In this document: positions 12,040-23,954 of the stretch, piece by piece
How positions within the stretch are numbered: position 1 is the first letter of the stretch
Layout of the letters: the number at the start of each line of letters is the position of its first letter
Assembly (NCBI GenBank): GCA_963277665.1
Contig: CAUJRU010000137.1
Span: 1,116,001 to 1,180,000, forward strand
Origin: Viscum album
Taxonomy: Eukaryota; Streptophyta; Magnoliopsida; Santalales; Viscaceae
Direction: 5' to 3'
Length of the DNA stretch: 64,000 nt
The notes under the pieces: generated by a model
Database searches by the model: none
What the model saw: the letters and a program-made list of their open reading frames with translations, nothing else
What the model was told of the DNA's origin: nothing
Program-made: the position numbers and the translations under genes

Positions 12040-12960
12040 CCACTGCAAAGACAACCAACCAGGATTCCCAAGAGAGTACACGATGACGGCCCACTGAGCG
12101 ACGAGGCTTCAGTGTAGGGACCTCTTACTGTGTTGGTACCTTCAGGTGGTGTACCAGTAGAACCACCACTTGGAGGGCAGAATTTACCACCAGCCTCACT
12201 AGTGGATAGTGCACACTGACTGAGCGAATTTCATGAGTTCCAACGGCAGATACCTCTGAGGTTTTGAGGCGAGATAGATCCACAGGCAGTTGAGGACTAA
12301 CTAGAGGCTGTGAAAAAGGTTTTTCACCTAGTCGGGAAACCAGCAGGGAATATGGTGATCCTACCTACTAGTCTTTTTCTAAGCATGGCGGGAAGATTCT
12401 AGAGCCTGATGCTTTAGTTACATGATAAGGAAACCCCCACCTGGATGGACTTTGAGAGCCTCTGCAGGGTGGAGTTCATCCCAGCGACACTACGCTCTAT
12501 GCATATCCAGGAGCTGCTTCACTTACAGCAGGGCAGCTTATCAGTAGCCCAGTACTCGGTGAGATTCACAGACATATCGCGCTACTCCATCGACATGGTA
12601 TGAGACCCATTCTTCAAGGACCGGACCTTTGATCAGGGTCTCTAGTGAGAGATTAGAGCATTGATGATATCACTGAATATCCCGACATAGGATGGAGTGC
12701 TCAATTGAGCATTATTGGTGGAGAGCTTCTTATCTGATCAGGCACCTATAGTGAGAGCCACCAATAGACGACAGGTATTCGAGTCATCAGCAGGAGGCTA
12801 TAGTCAGATGATGCATAGGTGCAAGCAGTCCATACCCTCCCGTGGGAGACCCTAGGATGTAGGTTTACAGGTGCGGAGCTCGCGAGGCAGAGGGGGTATG
12901 TAGGGAAGAAGATTGTGCTTCACGTGTGGCGAGCAGTGCCACATGGCTTGAGACTTCCCA
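12040..12960 (+). pseudogene. Gypsy-1 gag (relic)
   Basis: Structural capsid/nucleocapsid protein of the element. The conserved gag core is visible as WMDFESLCRVEFIPATLR (about 12442-12495) and VAQYSVRFTDISRYS (about 12545-12590), then GLRPEI-like remains. One zinc knuckle lies at about 12913-12955 and reads CFTCGEQCHMA, stop, DF; the last cysteine of the CX2CX4HX4C motif is lost and a stop lies inside it. Several in-frame stops (TAG, TAA, TGA) occur before the knuckle. It directly precedes the protease region, as in intact elements. Confidence 0.75.
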
Positions 12961-13199
12961 AACCGCCATACCGATGATCAGTATAAGGTATAGGAACTAC
13001 CGAGGCAGCGACCAAGGTTCGAGCGAGGAGATATTCAGGGCGGCAGATATGGAAGAGGAGCAGGTCGTGTAGCTGGTGGTGGATGACAGTTTGAGGTTCT
13101 GCCACCACCACCACCAGGTGGTCCACCCCGACCTCAGGGTGCCAGTGGACAGGGGCGAGCCTAGCTACAGGGAGCATAGGCCTATGACCATAGTGCTCC

Positions 13200-13600
13200 G
13201 GATATTATTAGAGGTACAATCTGTGTCTATTCCACCCTAGATTCAGTAATTATAGATACATGTGTGAGTCACTCTTTCATTTCCACGACACTCGTTTGGA
13301 GCTTGGAGATTCCGATGGAGATTTTGGCACTATCCTTGTGCTTAGAGACTCCAATGGGAGAAAATTCTATGATTACAAATTGGTGTAGGAAGTGTGAGCT
13401 CACTCTATGAGGTGAGAGCTTCAGCTGGGATCTCCTAGTAGCAGCGTCTATACCTTACAGTTTCATCTTGGGTATGGAATATTTATCCATATTCCATGAT
13501 TTGATAGAGTGTTTTAGGCGCAAAGTGTTGTGTGTCCGTGAGGATGGTATCAAGTTTTTCATTTACCAGTGAAAAGGAAACCTTTTCAGCATAGGATGGA
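13200..13600 (+). pseudogene. Gypsy-1 protease (relic)
   Basis: Aspartic protease region between gag and RT. The active-site segment reads LDSVIIDTCVSHSFIS (about 13235-13285), where the family normally has D-S/T-G-A-S-H-S-F-I-S. The catalytic Asp is present but the G and A are replaced by C and V. The downstream part (LGMEYLS-like, about 13470-13490) corresponds to the ILGMDWL block of this clade. It cannot be functional. Confidence 0.65.
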
Positions 13601-13615
13601 CTTTCTTAGAGGAGG

Positions 13616-14560
13616 GTGCAGCCGATCACTCACCAGTTGGCCAGCCTCACCCTCGAAGCAGTTGATGTGAGGAGTCCGAGATATCCTGTAGTGGTGGACC
13701 AGTATGCTGATGTCTTTCCTGATGATGTTTTGGGACTACCTCTTCACAGAGTGGTAGACTTTTACATCGACCTATACCCTGGTACGACATTGATATCTAC
13801 AAAAGCATATCGGATGGCTCCTGTGGAGCTTCATGAGATGAGGGTACAGTTGGAGGACATGCAGAAAAAGGTGTTTGTAAGGCCCAATGTTTCTTCATGA
13901 GAATCCCCGATCTTGTTCATCAATAAGGAAGATGGGAGATTGAGGCTTTGTGTGGAATATTGGTGCTTGAACCAGGTGACCATGAAGAACAAGTATTCTC
14001 TATCGAGGATCTATGATCTCTTCGAATAGTGAAAGGGAGCTAGTTGGTTTTCGAAGATTTTCCTCAAATCAGGCTATCACCAGCTCAGGGTACGGGGTGA
14101 GGATGCACCAAATACAACCTTTATATGTCGGTATAGCCATTACGAGTTTTTGGTGATGCCTTTCGGTGTGACCAATGCTCCAGTAGTGTTCATGGTGCCC
14201 ATGAACAAGATCTTATAGACATACCTCGATCGCATCATGGTGGTCTTCATTGATGACAACTTGATATACTCGACATCAGAGGAGGAGCATTCCATGCACC
14301 TATAGATAGTTCTGGATACACTCTGAGAGAACCATCATTATGGTAAGCTCTCGAAGTGCTATTTCTGGATACGGGAGGTCCACTTCCTAGGGAACATTAT
14401 CTTGGAGGCTAGAGTTGTTGTGGATCTGGGAAAGATAGAGGTAGTGCTTGATTGGGAGCCACCCAAGAGTGTGACCGAGGTGTAGAGTTTCCTGGGAATG
14501 GTTGGGTAATAACAGAGATTTTTACCTGACTTCTCCAGGGTAGCAACACCCTTGTTAGCT
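13616..14560 (+). pseudogene. Gypsy-1 reverse transcriptase (relic)
   Basis: Copies element RNA into DNA in intact relatives. One reading frame carries a recognisable domain: YADVFPDDVLGLP (13700-13740), then [11 protein letters not shown] (about 13940), SGYHQLRV (about 14070), [14 protein letters not shown] (about 14140-14175), the catalytic box FIDDNLIYS (about 14248-14273, both aspartates kept) and HFLGNII. Stops interrupt it at several places where the family has W, Q or R codons. Frame is otherwise kept over most of the domain, so decay is mainly by nonsense substitution. Confidence 0.85.
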
Positions 14561-15060
14561 TTATCTAAGAAGGGGAAACCTTTCTTCTAGACGGAGAAGT
14601 GCCAATAGAGTTTTCAGGAGTTGAGGCAGAGCCTGACGAGTGCCCCTACCTTGAGGCTACCAGAAGAGGGCGTTGGGTATGTAGTCTACAGCGATGCATT
14701 AGGGACCAGACTAAGTTGTGTCCTGATGTAATAAATAGCAGTGATCGGCTACGACTCATGGTAGTTGAGACAGTACAAGCAATACTACACTACCCATGAC
14801 CCTGAGTTAGCAGCAGTTGTCTTTGCACTGAAGATGTGGTGACACTACTTGATGGGTGAATAGTTTACTATTTACTCTGATCACAAGAGTCTCAGGTATA
14901 CCTTCTCTCAGATGGACCTGAAACTGTGACATCAGAGATGGCTAGAGTTCCTCCAAGACTATGACTTTGAGATAGTCTACACTCATGGTAAGGGGAATGT
15001 AGTAGCAGAAACACTCAGCAAGAGGTCTAGTCTACATCTGTTGAGTTAGGTGACAGAGAA
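14560..15060 (+). pseudogene. Gypsy-1 RNase H (relic)
   Basis: Degrades the RNA strand of the hybrid in intact elements. Visible blocks are YVVYSDALG (first catalytic Asp), DPELAAVVFALKMW (about 14800-14840, catalytic Glu), FTIYSDHKSLRYTF (about 14865-14905, next Asp) and DYDFEIVYTHGKGNVVAETL (about 14955-15015), the end of the domain before the integrase. Stops again include TAG for expected CAG. Confidence 0.8.
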
Positions 15061-15259
15061 ACTAGCCACGTTGTAGATATCCTTTGTAAATATATATGGT
15101 GTAGCTTACCTCTAGTCTATGACTTTCACTCCCCCACTTCTTTAGTGAGTTAGGCAGGCTCAGCTTGGGGATGTAGACTGCGAGGCACGATGTGCTCAGA
15201 TATCCTCAGGATAGGATCCTGATGTATTTTCTACGGGTGGGGGGCATGTCATCCTCTTC

Positions 15260-16260
15260 ATAGGGCACATCATGTTACCAGTGACGCTACGAGAGGATGT
15301 GTTGAGGGAGTTCCATACATGCCATCTAGCGGTACATCCTAGAGTGGAAAAGATGTACCAGGACCTCTGGCATCAGTACTGGTGTCTAGCGATGAAGAAT
15401 GCAGTGGCAGAGTGTGTATCTCGATGCCTCACTTATCAGCAAGTGAAGGCCTAGCATCAGGTACCAGTAGGATTATCTTAGCCACTTGAGGTACCGGAGT
15501 GGAAGTGGGATGGTATATCCATGGACTTCGTGACAGGGCTACCATGTATGTCCAGGGGCCACGATTCCATCTGGGTGATTATTGACCAACTCACCAAGTT
15601 GGACCACTTCCTACCCATCCGAGAGTAGGGATAAGTAGAGAGATTGGGATGTCTCTACGTATAAGAGATTGTATGACTTCACGGGGTGCCATCGACGATC
15701 GTCTCAGATCGCGACACTCAGTTGACATCCTGCTTGTGGAAGGGATTGGAGGAGGCATTCGGAGCTCAGCTATGCTTGAGCATCGCCTTCTATCCTTAGA
15801 CAGATGGTCAGATAGAGCGGACTATACAAACACTCGAGGATATTCTTCGTGGATGTGTCCTTAACTTTAGATAAAGTTGGGAGGACCACCAGCCCCTGGT
15901 GGAGTTCACATACAACAACAGTTATCACTTCACCATCGACATGGCTCTGTTTGAGGCCATGTACGGGTAACCTTATAGATCACCCCTTTTCATGATAGAC
16001 CAAGGGGAGTCAGCACTCATGAGACCAGATTTGGTACAGGTTACCATAGAGAAGGTGAAGATCATCCAGGAGTGGATGAAGACTATACAGATCCAGAAAA
16101 AGTATTATGCAGACATTAGATGGAGACTCTTGGAGTTTGAGGCGGGAGACCATATCTTCCTACGGGTATCACCCCGATAAAGATTATGGAGGTTTGGCCA
16201 GGGCGACAAGATATCTTTGAGGTTCATCAGACCCTTTCAGATCCTCAATAGAGTAGGAAA
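15260..16260 (+). pseudogene. Gypsy-1 integrase (relic)
   Basis: The zinc-binding part has H-H-C-C spacing (VHPRVEKMYQDLWHQYW, then CVSRCLTYQQVKA). The core shows MDFVTGLP (first Asp, about 15520), VSDRDTQLTS (second Asp, about 15697-15725) and DGQIERTIQTLEDILRG (Glu, about 15808-15855). YNNSYHFTIDMALFEAMYG follows near 15912-15970. Stops and a frameshift near 15640-15660 break it. The GPY/F-like region continues to about 16260. Confidence 0.85.
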
Positions 16261-16299
16261 GGCGGTGTATTTGTCTGGATCTTCCCCCATAGAAGCATC

Positions 16300-16560
16300 A
16301 GGTGCATAATGTATTTCATGTGTCACAACTAAAGAGGTACATGCATGATCCATCACACATTATCGACTGGAGAAATATGGACATCAATAATGGGGTGGTG
16401 TTTGAAGAGTTCTTAGGGGAGATAGAGGATTGACATGTGTGGGTCCTTCATGGGTAGTTGATTCCTCTGTTGAGAGTTTGTTGGTTGCCCGAGAATCTCC
16501 AAGAGAGCACATGGGATCGGGAGGCTCAGATACAGGCTCAGTACCCCCATTTGTTCCCCT
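16300..16560 (+). pseudogene. Gypsy-1 integrase tail with chromodomain-like end (relic)
   Basis: After the integrase core the frame reads VFHVSQLKRYMHDPSHII, the conserved end of the GPY/F module, then IPLLRVCWLPENLQESTWDR and AQYPHLF, matching the pattern V-x-V-x-W...E-x-T-W-E...Y-P-x-L-F of plant chromovirus chromodomains. In intact chromoviruses this tail directs insertion to certain chromatin. A TAG and a TGA interrupt it. Confidence 0.65.
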
Positions 16561-16595
16561 AGATTTGTTGTAGATTTTAGGGATGAACATTCTTA

Positions 16596-16607
16596 TGGTG
16601 GGGAGAA
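16596..16607 (+). other. Gypsy-1 polypurine tract
   Basis: TGGTGGGGAGAA directly before the 3' LTR start (TGTAATGACC at 16608): the plus-strand priming site for reverse transcription. Confidence 0.8.
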
Positions 16608-19523
16608 TGTAATGACCCTTAAATTCCATGTAATTTTTTTAATATCATTTGAAATTATTATGAGTCTGTGAAAATTGACGGTGCATGATTCTGAGGCCTG
16701 GTCTGCTCGGAATGGAATTTTGATCTTTTTTAAGGTGCGTTCATAAAACGTATGGGAAACATTTTCTAACTTTTGAACCGGTGCTTAGAATTGATATCTG
16801 AGAGCATCGTTGAATCTGCAACACCAGCATTCGATTAAGGGAAGCTTTACTTCTACCATAGTAGGTGGGGATAAAAAGATAAATTTTAGGGCTTTTAAAA
16901 TAATAATAAAATAACATGTAATTGTAATTTTATTTTTCTCCAGCGGTTGAGTAGCGGTGGTGGGACCGCTGTGTTTTCAAGCCATTTAATGGATTTAATC
17001 TCTATTATTTGTAAATTCACCATTGGGAATTGAGAGGTTCATTAATTAATAAACCTCATTAATTCCTCAGTGCGTTACTCACCCTTTTCCCCTATTAATG
17101 TGAGGATTGGGGTTTGGTTTTTGACACAGATTATTCAAGTGAGGAACCTATGAAGAAGTGACATGAAGTCTTCCCCCGATGGGGAATGGATGCTTAGACT
17201 TTGTCGAAGGGATCAATCTGGGAATGACGAACGCCAGCTATTTCATCAAAGTGTGGATTCTCCTTCCACCACCGTGATGACTACAATGATTCTCGAGGTA
17301 GGGGTTTATTTTTTATTAAAGTTTATCTTGATGAATTTAATAATCTCCCACTTGTTATGATGCTGACATGGAGTGCATGGGCCAAACGAACAAGGCTTGG
17401 ACCCTCTTCCACTTCTTTCATGTCACATTATTTGGAGGAAAAACTTCCAACTTGTCATAATTTGGAATCAGGGATCCGCACAGCGACAAATGCATCCCGA
17501 GCGGCCCAAAGGAGCGAGCGGAAAGGAAAATGGACCACCGAAGCTCACCCGATGGAATGTGGAAGATTTTTCGATGTGGCACGGGGGTAGTGGCACCGTA
17601 AACCAGCACTGGTAGGTGAAGGCGGTTGCCAGCGCTCGCCGGCCGTGGAGGAGGTTGGTTCCACTCGGCCCCACGACGATCAGATAGGCTGACGACAATG
17701 ACTGGATTTGGATATGGGAGGCAGTGCACCGTCGCGTACCGTAGTGAGACATGTTATGGCTCAGAGCCAGGATGAGGGCAGGGACCTGCTCCCTGCAGGT
17801 CCCACGGATGATGAGGCACTGCCACGTGGTTCTGCCAATTAAAAGAGTTGAATGGATCTTTGAGCCATTCGGGATTGAGGGGGGCTGCGGCTTCAAAGCC
17901 GTGGAGGAGGAACAAGGGGACCCATTCCTTATAGGTCCCATGGGTGACGAGGTGGAACCACTTGGCTCCACCAATCAAGGAGTCATTCAGTAGGCGGACT
18001 GCATGTCCCCTACATGGGTCGCACCATCCAGCGGGCTGAGCCCCTGCGGCCTAGCCCAGCCGGGGCGGGCCGGGTCGGTCTGTGGCCTAGCGGTCCGCAC
18101 CTTCCACATCTCATCCGAACCGGGTTGGGCCCTCCATGGCCCAGCCCAACCAGGCTGGGTCAGGCCAGACCCGGATCCCTCTCGGGCCCATAAATGCTTA
18201 AAAGGATGTATCTTGCTAAACGGACGTCCGTTGGATGAATCGTCTATTGCGCTGGGATCCTTGGAGAAAGACGGTCCTTTTGAGATAATCCATGAGAGTT
18301 TTGGAGAATTTTCGTGAATGGTCGGGTTGGATCGACCTCAAATACAACTGAGCCCTTAGCACTAAAATGCCAATAACTTACAGACTAGGCGTCCGGTTGA
18401 CCTACCGTCTATTGCATTAGAACCCTTATGACATGGTGGTTCATCGAGTTACTTCTTTTTGGGACTTAATACAAGCTGATATATGACTGATGGATTGAGT
18501 AAGGGTTTCTCCCAAAGACAAGTGTACTATGAGTGGGAATCCTGTGTCTGGATGAGATGTGAAGAATGAAGAGAGATTCTGTGTGAATTAGCACCAAGTG
18601 ATTCTGTGTGAATCAGCACCCAACTATTCTGTGTGAATCCCCACCCAGTGATTTTTTGTGAATTAGTACCTACAGATTCTGTGTGAATCATCTCCTAGTG
18701 ATTATGTGTGAATCAGTACCCTGTGATTTTGTGTGAATCTGCACCGAGTGATTCTGTGTGAATCAGTACCCATTTATTATGTGTAAATCAGCACCTATTG
18801 ATCTTGTGTGGGTCTTGTGGGGTCAGTAACAATCGATCCTCTATGGGTATTAATGGGGTTAGTACCTATCAATCTTGTGTGGGTCAATAACAGTGCCTTT
18901 GGATAGAGTAAGATAATCTAGTTTTAGGACTATTCATCTGTACTGCTCTACTCAGTTATACCTGGTTTGAGCTGTGTCTTTTTCTTTGTGCTTTTTGATT
19001 GAGATCATGCTTTTGGTTTCCCTTTGTGAAATTCTGAGAGACCTTCTGGGGTATCGGGGTCCCTACTAGCTATTTTTATACTCACCCCTGCACGGGCATT
19101 GCCCGCATCTTGTTGTGTCTTGTGCAGACAACTGGCTGCCTTGACTGAGACTCAAGAGCTAGGAATTAACGGCGGACGACGGTGATGATTAGCATGGAGA
19201 GCTGTGGAGACAAGCTATACCTACCCTTCTGGTAGGATCCCTGGTGGATGATATTAGGAGCTATTTTATATTTTCATTTGTAGTTGTATCTTTTTTGCTG
19301 GGCTTGTATTTCAGCCCCTTACTTTTAGTACACACTTTTACTACAACAATTTTACTTCGTGGTGGCATCTTGTTGCATTCTAGTTTGTGTGTTTTTATAG
19401 GTTTAAAGGTAGTGCCTTCCCTTTTTAGGGATACACCTTTTTGGTGCATGTCTCTAACCCATGGCCTATGGAAGGCGGACATGGGGTAGTCACGGCACGG
19501 GCCCCAGGGGATGGGTCGTGACA
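16608..19523 (+). repeat. Gypsy-1 3' LTR
   Basis: Begins TGTAATGACC and ends GGGTCGTGACA. About 615 bp longer than the 5' LTR, mainly because of a segment at about 16755-17395 that has no counterpart there. It includes a GC-rich block (about 17990-18200) and the 25-bp array (18572-18810). Overlapping short reading frames on both strands at 17.4-18.0 kb come from this GC-richer LTR sequence and are not genes. Confidence 0.9.
18572..18810 (+). repeat. 25-bp tandem repeat array in Gypsy-1 3' LTR
   Basis: Nine full 25-bp units and a partial one, core GATTCTGTGTGAATC with spacer AGCACCCAGT-like. Unit number matches the 5' LTR array, so the array predates this insertion. Confidence 0.85.
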
Positions 19524-19528
19524 GTGTG
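19524..19528. repeat. Target-site duplication of Gypsy-1, right copy
   Basis: GTGTG immediately after the 3' LTR terminal CA, identical to 9453-9457. Confidence 0.75.
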
Positions 19529-19740
19529 GGGAAAAATATTTTATAGGGAGGAAAACTGCATATATGATGGCCATAAAGAAAATATCATACCTTTATTATA
19601 AATTTTTTATGACGAGAAAATATCATGTTGTATTGTAAAATTCATACATGGATTGGAAATGTCATAAAAATATATTATAAATTTACACACGGGCTTGAAA
19701 TATCTTACGGATGGACTATAAAAGTCATAGGTATCACCCC
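19529..19740. repeat. Degenerate AT-rich repeats right of Gypsy-1
   Basis: Imperfect repeats built around GGAGGAAAAC, GAAAATATCAT and TACATGGATTGGAAA. They continue the similar stretch at 9340-9457, so Gypsy-1 inserted into a small repetitive tract. No coding signal. Confidence 0.45.
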
Positions 19741-20059
19741 ATTTCCATTTTCTGCCCTATAACCTTGAGAAATGAAACTTAGTGTAGGTTGTTTCAGATT
19801 GAGATAAAATTAATAAAGAAATGAAACTCAAAATTAAAATCCATTAAATAATGAAATTCTTGAATTCCAAAATCTAGGTAAGTCTTGTTCAATTAAATAT
19901 AATAATGATTAAACCACTAAAAATCATGTTTAATGGAATTTATCACTTTTATTCCAAATTTTCAATTGAAAATAGAATGTGATTATTACCCATGATTTAT
20001 ATCACCTGTGAGGCTCATTGTCAATGGAAAAATGTAATTTTGTTAGAAATTATTATCTC

Positions 20060-20335
20060 CCATCAATGGAGTAGTGAAATCTTCCTAAAGTAGAAATTAC
20101 ATACCAGTGAAGTAGGGGTTTGTCGACATGTCAACACATTGTTGATATTAACTTTTTAGAGTATCCTTTTATTAATGAACCATGTAAAATAGGTGAGCTC
20201 AAGATCTTTATATTCCTATATTTTTTTGTGATAAAAATTAGATTCAAGTTGTCTTTTCTAATGTGAATACAAGATCCAATTTCATTAAAATATAATAAGA
20301 TGTTTTATCACCCCAATTCACCCTCTCTCTTAAGG
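20060..20335 (+). repeat. Copia-1 5' LTR, recognisable end
   Basis: This stretch matches 30680-30950 in order: TGGAGTAGTG, ACCAGTGAAGTA, a GATCTTTATATTCCTA block and ATCACCCCAATTCACCC. The spacing is nearly the same, so these are the ends of the two LTRs of one element. The LTR start could not be located; it may lie left of Gypsy-1. A run resembling a degraded primer site (GGTATATTAGAGCC, about 20363-20376) follows. Confidence 0.65.
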
Positions 20336-20416
20336 TATGTAGTGGTATTATGGTAAAATAAGGTATATTAGAGCCAATTGTTGTTTCTTGAATCGGTTGA
20401 TAGATTGATATAGTTA

Positions 20417-21340
20417 TGGAGAACACTGAGAATTGAAAGGGATCACCCCTATTTGATGGATGTGATTTTCAAATATGGAAGAACATAATGAGATATCATC
20501 TCTAAAATATTTGTATTGATGCATATTCTGTTATAGTACATGATATTGAAATAAGTTATCCCACATGGAGGTTAATGATATAATTTGTAAAATTTTTTCT
20601 AAATTATAATTTCTAGGCTCATTATTCTTTATCAGTAGTATTTTCTAATAACATATATATGAATATTATGAATTGAATAACTTCCAAATTTATTTTGGAT
20701 AAACATGCTAATATATATGATGGAAACACCAAATTGAAGGAGGAAAATATTTAGGTCTTACTGAACTGTTTTGATTATATGAAGATGAGTTCTAATGAAA
20801 AAATAGATAGTTTATTTAATCACATTACAAAAATTTATTGGTTTCCTCCAAGGTATTGGTTAGAAAATCCATGGTTATAACATAGTGAAGAATATTATTA
20901 GAAGAATACCGCTATATAAAATATAAAATTTTCAAATCTTTAGGAAATTAATCTCAGTGATCTATCTCTTGATAAATTTCATTGAAAAATGGTTGGTTAT
21001 GAAATGAGGATAATGTTTTAATTCTCATTTGAACATTTATGTAATGGAATAATGTTCAAATCTATTTTGGAGTAGGATATTTAAGAGGTGAAAATAAATA
21101 TGATGTATGTAATGATTTCCTATCACTTATTATAAGGAAGTTTAGAATAAGAAAAGGTAGATATGATGGAAAGACACCACTATCTTGTTTCCATTATGGA
21201 TAATTTGGACACAACACTTATAGGTACCCAAATATGTTTGTTTATGAAGGTGGTGAGTATGAGTTCTCACTAAAACAGAAGAATAATCTTCCATCTAGAA
21301 GGAACTTCAATTTTGGAAATTCAGGTTGCAAGAATTTGTA
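20417..21340 (+). pseudogene. Copia-1 gag (relic)
   Basis: Begins near a TATGGAGAACAC start and soon reads SPLFDGCDFQIWKNIMRYHL, matching the start of plant copia gag (PLFDGxNYxxWKxxMxxxL). The next segments fit the remainder (FDYMKMSSNEKIDSLFNHI, the family region FKMKEDESIxDxxxRF). A nucleocapsid knuckle at about 21186-21232 reads CFHYG, stop, FGHNTYRYP: the CX2CX4HX4C pattern with two cysteines changed to tyrosine. Many stops and frameshifts are present. Confidence 0.7.
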
Positions 21341-22818
21341 AAAGAAGATACTTATTAGGATTGATAAAGAGGATTATAAATAATATCCAACATAAGTCAT
21401 TGAAAAAGATTTTATATCATAATTATAAGATATTAATACATCCCTGGTAAAAAAATATAAATTTAATTAGAATATTTTTATCAATCAGAAGGATTTTTTG
21501 ACCTTTAAGTGGAGTTATAATGAGTTTCTGAAGATATTGATTTACAAGGAAATATGAATAGGAAAATAATAGGTTTAGTAAAGGAGTCATCAAGAAATGT
21601 TGACTAAATTAAAACTGAAGTTGATCATATTGAGAAAATAGTGAAATGGAATGAATAAGTTTTAGTTAAATTTGAATATTTTTTGAATTAATGATTAAAT
21701 ATTAATGAACTAACTAATATCAATGGTGGTCTTAATGTTCTATAAAATAAAAAAGTCAATAATATTGAAGTTATTTAAGTACAAATTATTTATTTAAGAA
21801 AGAAGTTGAAACCTAAAATAAAAAATAATGGTTCAAAAAAGAAAATCTAGTTTGGGAAGTTTTTAAATAATGTTTTGAAATAGAAGGTAGAATGTAGTAT
21901 AAGAATATTTGAAAGCAATGCATAGTTCACAAAGGCCAAATGGATTAGGGGAACTTTTTATTCATCATGATGGTGAAAAATAAAAATAAAATCATGGAAT
22001 CATGAAGATAACATAGAAGAATCTGAAGGGAATAATTTCTCAACCAATGAGAACTTTTCAATGATCAATGAATTATTTAGAAGTTGGTGATATTTAGAGA
22101 TGAGACAATTTTTTTTCATTGACTAAGTACCAATTATATGGATTTATATTCCACAAAATATCATATTGTATTAAAGTTGAAATTTATATATAATGAAAAG
22201 ATACTGGAATCGAGAAAAGGATATTTAAAAAAATATATTTATATTTAGGAAGAAATTGTATCTAAAATTATTATTTTAATTGTTCATACTTTAGACATAA
22301 ATTAGTTAACTATAGTCATATAAGAGGAAGATCCTTTTATGTATTATAAAAGAATATGGATTCAAGGAAGTAAAATTATATTCCCTTGATTAATACGTGT
22401 TATCCTTTTTATGAATAAGAATTATACTTTAGGAATTTTGATTTAAATGATTGGAAAAAACTAATAAAATTATCTACTCATTTAGGAATTTCTTGGTTGG
22501 AAAGAAGGAAGACTGAAAAGGTAAATTTGGCTAAATTAGCTTAAAATAGACTAAGAATATCATTACATTGATTCAATAAAGTTTTATTTTATACCATATT
22601 ATAGTTAATTTGAATTTATTGAAGAATTTTAAATTAAAATTTAAGGAAATAGTTGTATTTGGAAATTATTGATCATTTAAGATTAAATTATGTGGAAATA
22701 ATTGACTTACTGATGATGATTTAAAGAATAAACATGTATTTTATAATAATAGACATTGTAAAAATTTATTAAAAATTATTAATATTTTTGAATCATTTTT
22801 ATATGACACATTATATAG
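21341..22818 (+). pseudogene. Copia-1 protease to start of integrase (very decayed)
   Basis: By position this should hold the protease and the beginning of integrase of Copia-1. I cannot recognise catalytic motifs; the translation is lysine/asparagine/isoleucine-rich in all frames with frequent stops. The stretch ends where the solo-LTR-like insert (22819) begins. Confidence 0.35.
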
Positions 22819-23931
22819 TGTAATGAGTCTCTTATATATAATGTTGCATGATTTTCAATATAAAAAGTCCATAAACACAACCCTAACAATCTAGAGCTCT
22901 ATTATCTTTGGGAGAATAGTTTTAAAATACATAAACTTAAAAATAAGCTAAAAAATCTTTATTTTAGTACATTTAATGTCCTACTAGATTACTGTTAACT
23001 TATAATATTAGATAAGATACCCCGAGGTCATATATAAAGAAATTTTTGAGTTATAAAGCATAATAAGGGAATAATCTAACTAAATCATGATGAAAAGTAA
23101 TACATATGAGTGAAGAGGCATATAATGTTAAAATAAAAGGTTTGAATCACATATAATAACATAACATTGTGGAATGAGAAGATAATATCCTAATATCATA
23201 GAATTAGTAATGTGTAAACAATATAAAATATAATATCATGAGTAGAAGTTAAGACTCATCACAAAGACAACATAACATTGTGTTCTAGGATTATCGTCCA
23301 TGCCCCATATATGGAATCTTATGAGATAAAAAATCACTCAATATATTGGTGGGATTTATAGTTTGGGTGCACGCATTATATTTATAAAATGTATGTGAGT
23401 AAATGTACTATATAAGGAAATTAATTTTATGGAATAAGCATAAGTAAAACCCATGAAAAGGAAATGAGTTATATAATCTTTTCTTAGGGAATAACCAAAG
23501 GAAATCTCATAAATACTATCATGATAGAATATAATAAATCATTATTTTACATCCATAAATGAATGATTAACAACATTCCATTATGATTAATTTATGATAA
23601 GACATAAAAAAAGAGTGGATAATTATATTTGGAAATGGACCCCTTAAGCAAGGTTTTAAGAAAAGGGGTAAAAATTGTTTAAAGAAGGTGAGAACATAAT
23701 GTTTATTTAAAACTATAAATTAACCCCAATGATTATTCATGAAATGCTTAATTATTTTAAAAACCATATATGGTTAAAAACATTATATGAAGTGTTACAT
23801 GAAAAGAGATAATAATTAGAGTAGTTCCATTTTATCAAGCCTACTTAAAAGAATGAATCAAAACGAGAGCATGAAGGACATGTTTTATCCCCAAAAAATG
23901 ATTGGTAAAGTTAGATATGTATATATGTTAG

Positions 23932-23954
23932 AAATATATATATATATATATATA
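23932..23954. repeat. TA dinucleotide microsatellite
   Basis: A run of about ten TA units inside copy D; another short one lies near 25750-25766. Confidence 0.8.

Larger units (their letters stand above)
9458..19523 (+). mobile_element. Gypsy-1: complete but dead chromovirus-type LTR element
   Basis: About 10.07 kb: 5' LTR (9458-11758), primer site (11762-11774), gag, protease, RT, RNase H, integrase, a short chromodomain-like tail, polypurine tract, 3' LTR (16608-19523), and matching GTGTG duplications outside. The integrase tail and domain order place it with plant chromoviruses (Tekay/Del-like). All domains contain stops, mostly TAG where glutamine CAG is expected. The LTRs differ in length (2301 versus 2916 bp) and clearly in sequence, so the insertion is old, though younger than the surrounding AT-rich relics. 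Confidence 0.9.

Noticed and set aside
17373..17993. Overlapping open frames on both strands (up to 168 codons on the minus strand)
   Set aside because: They lie wholly in the Gypsy-1 3' LTR, overlap one another in several frames, and have no family resemblance; GC-richer sequence has fewer stops by chance.
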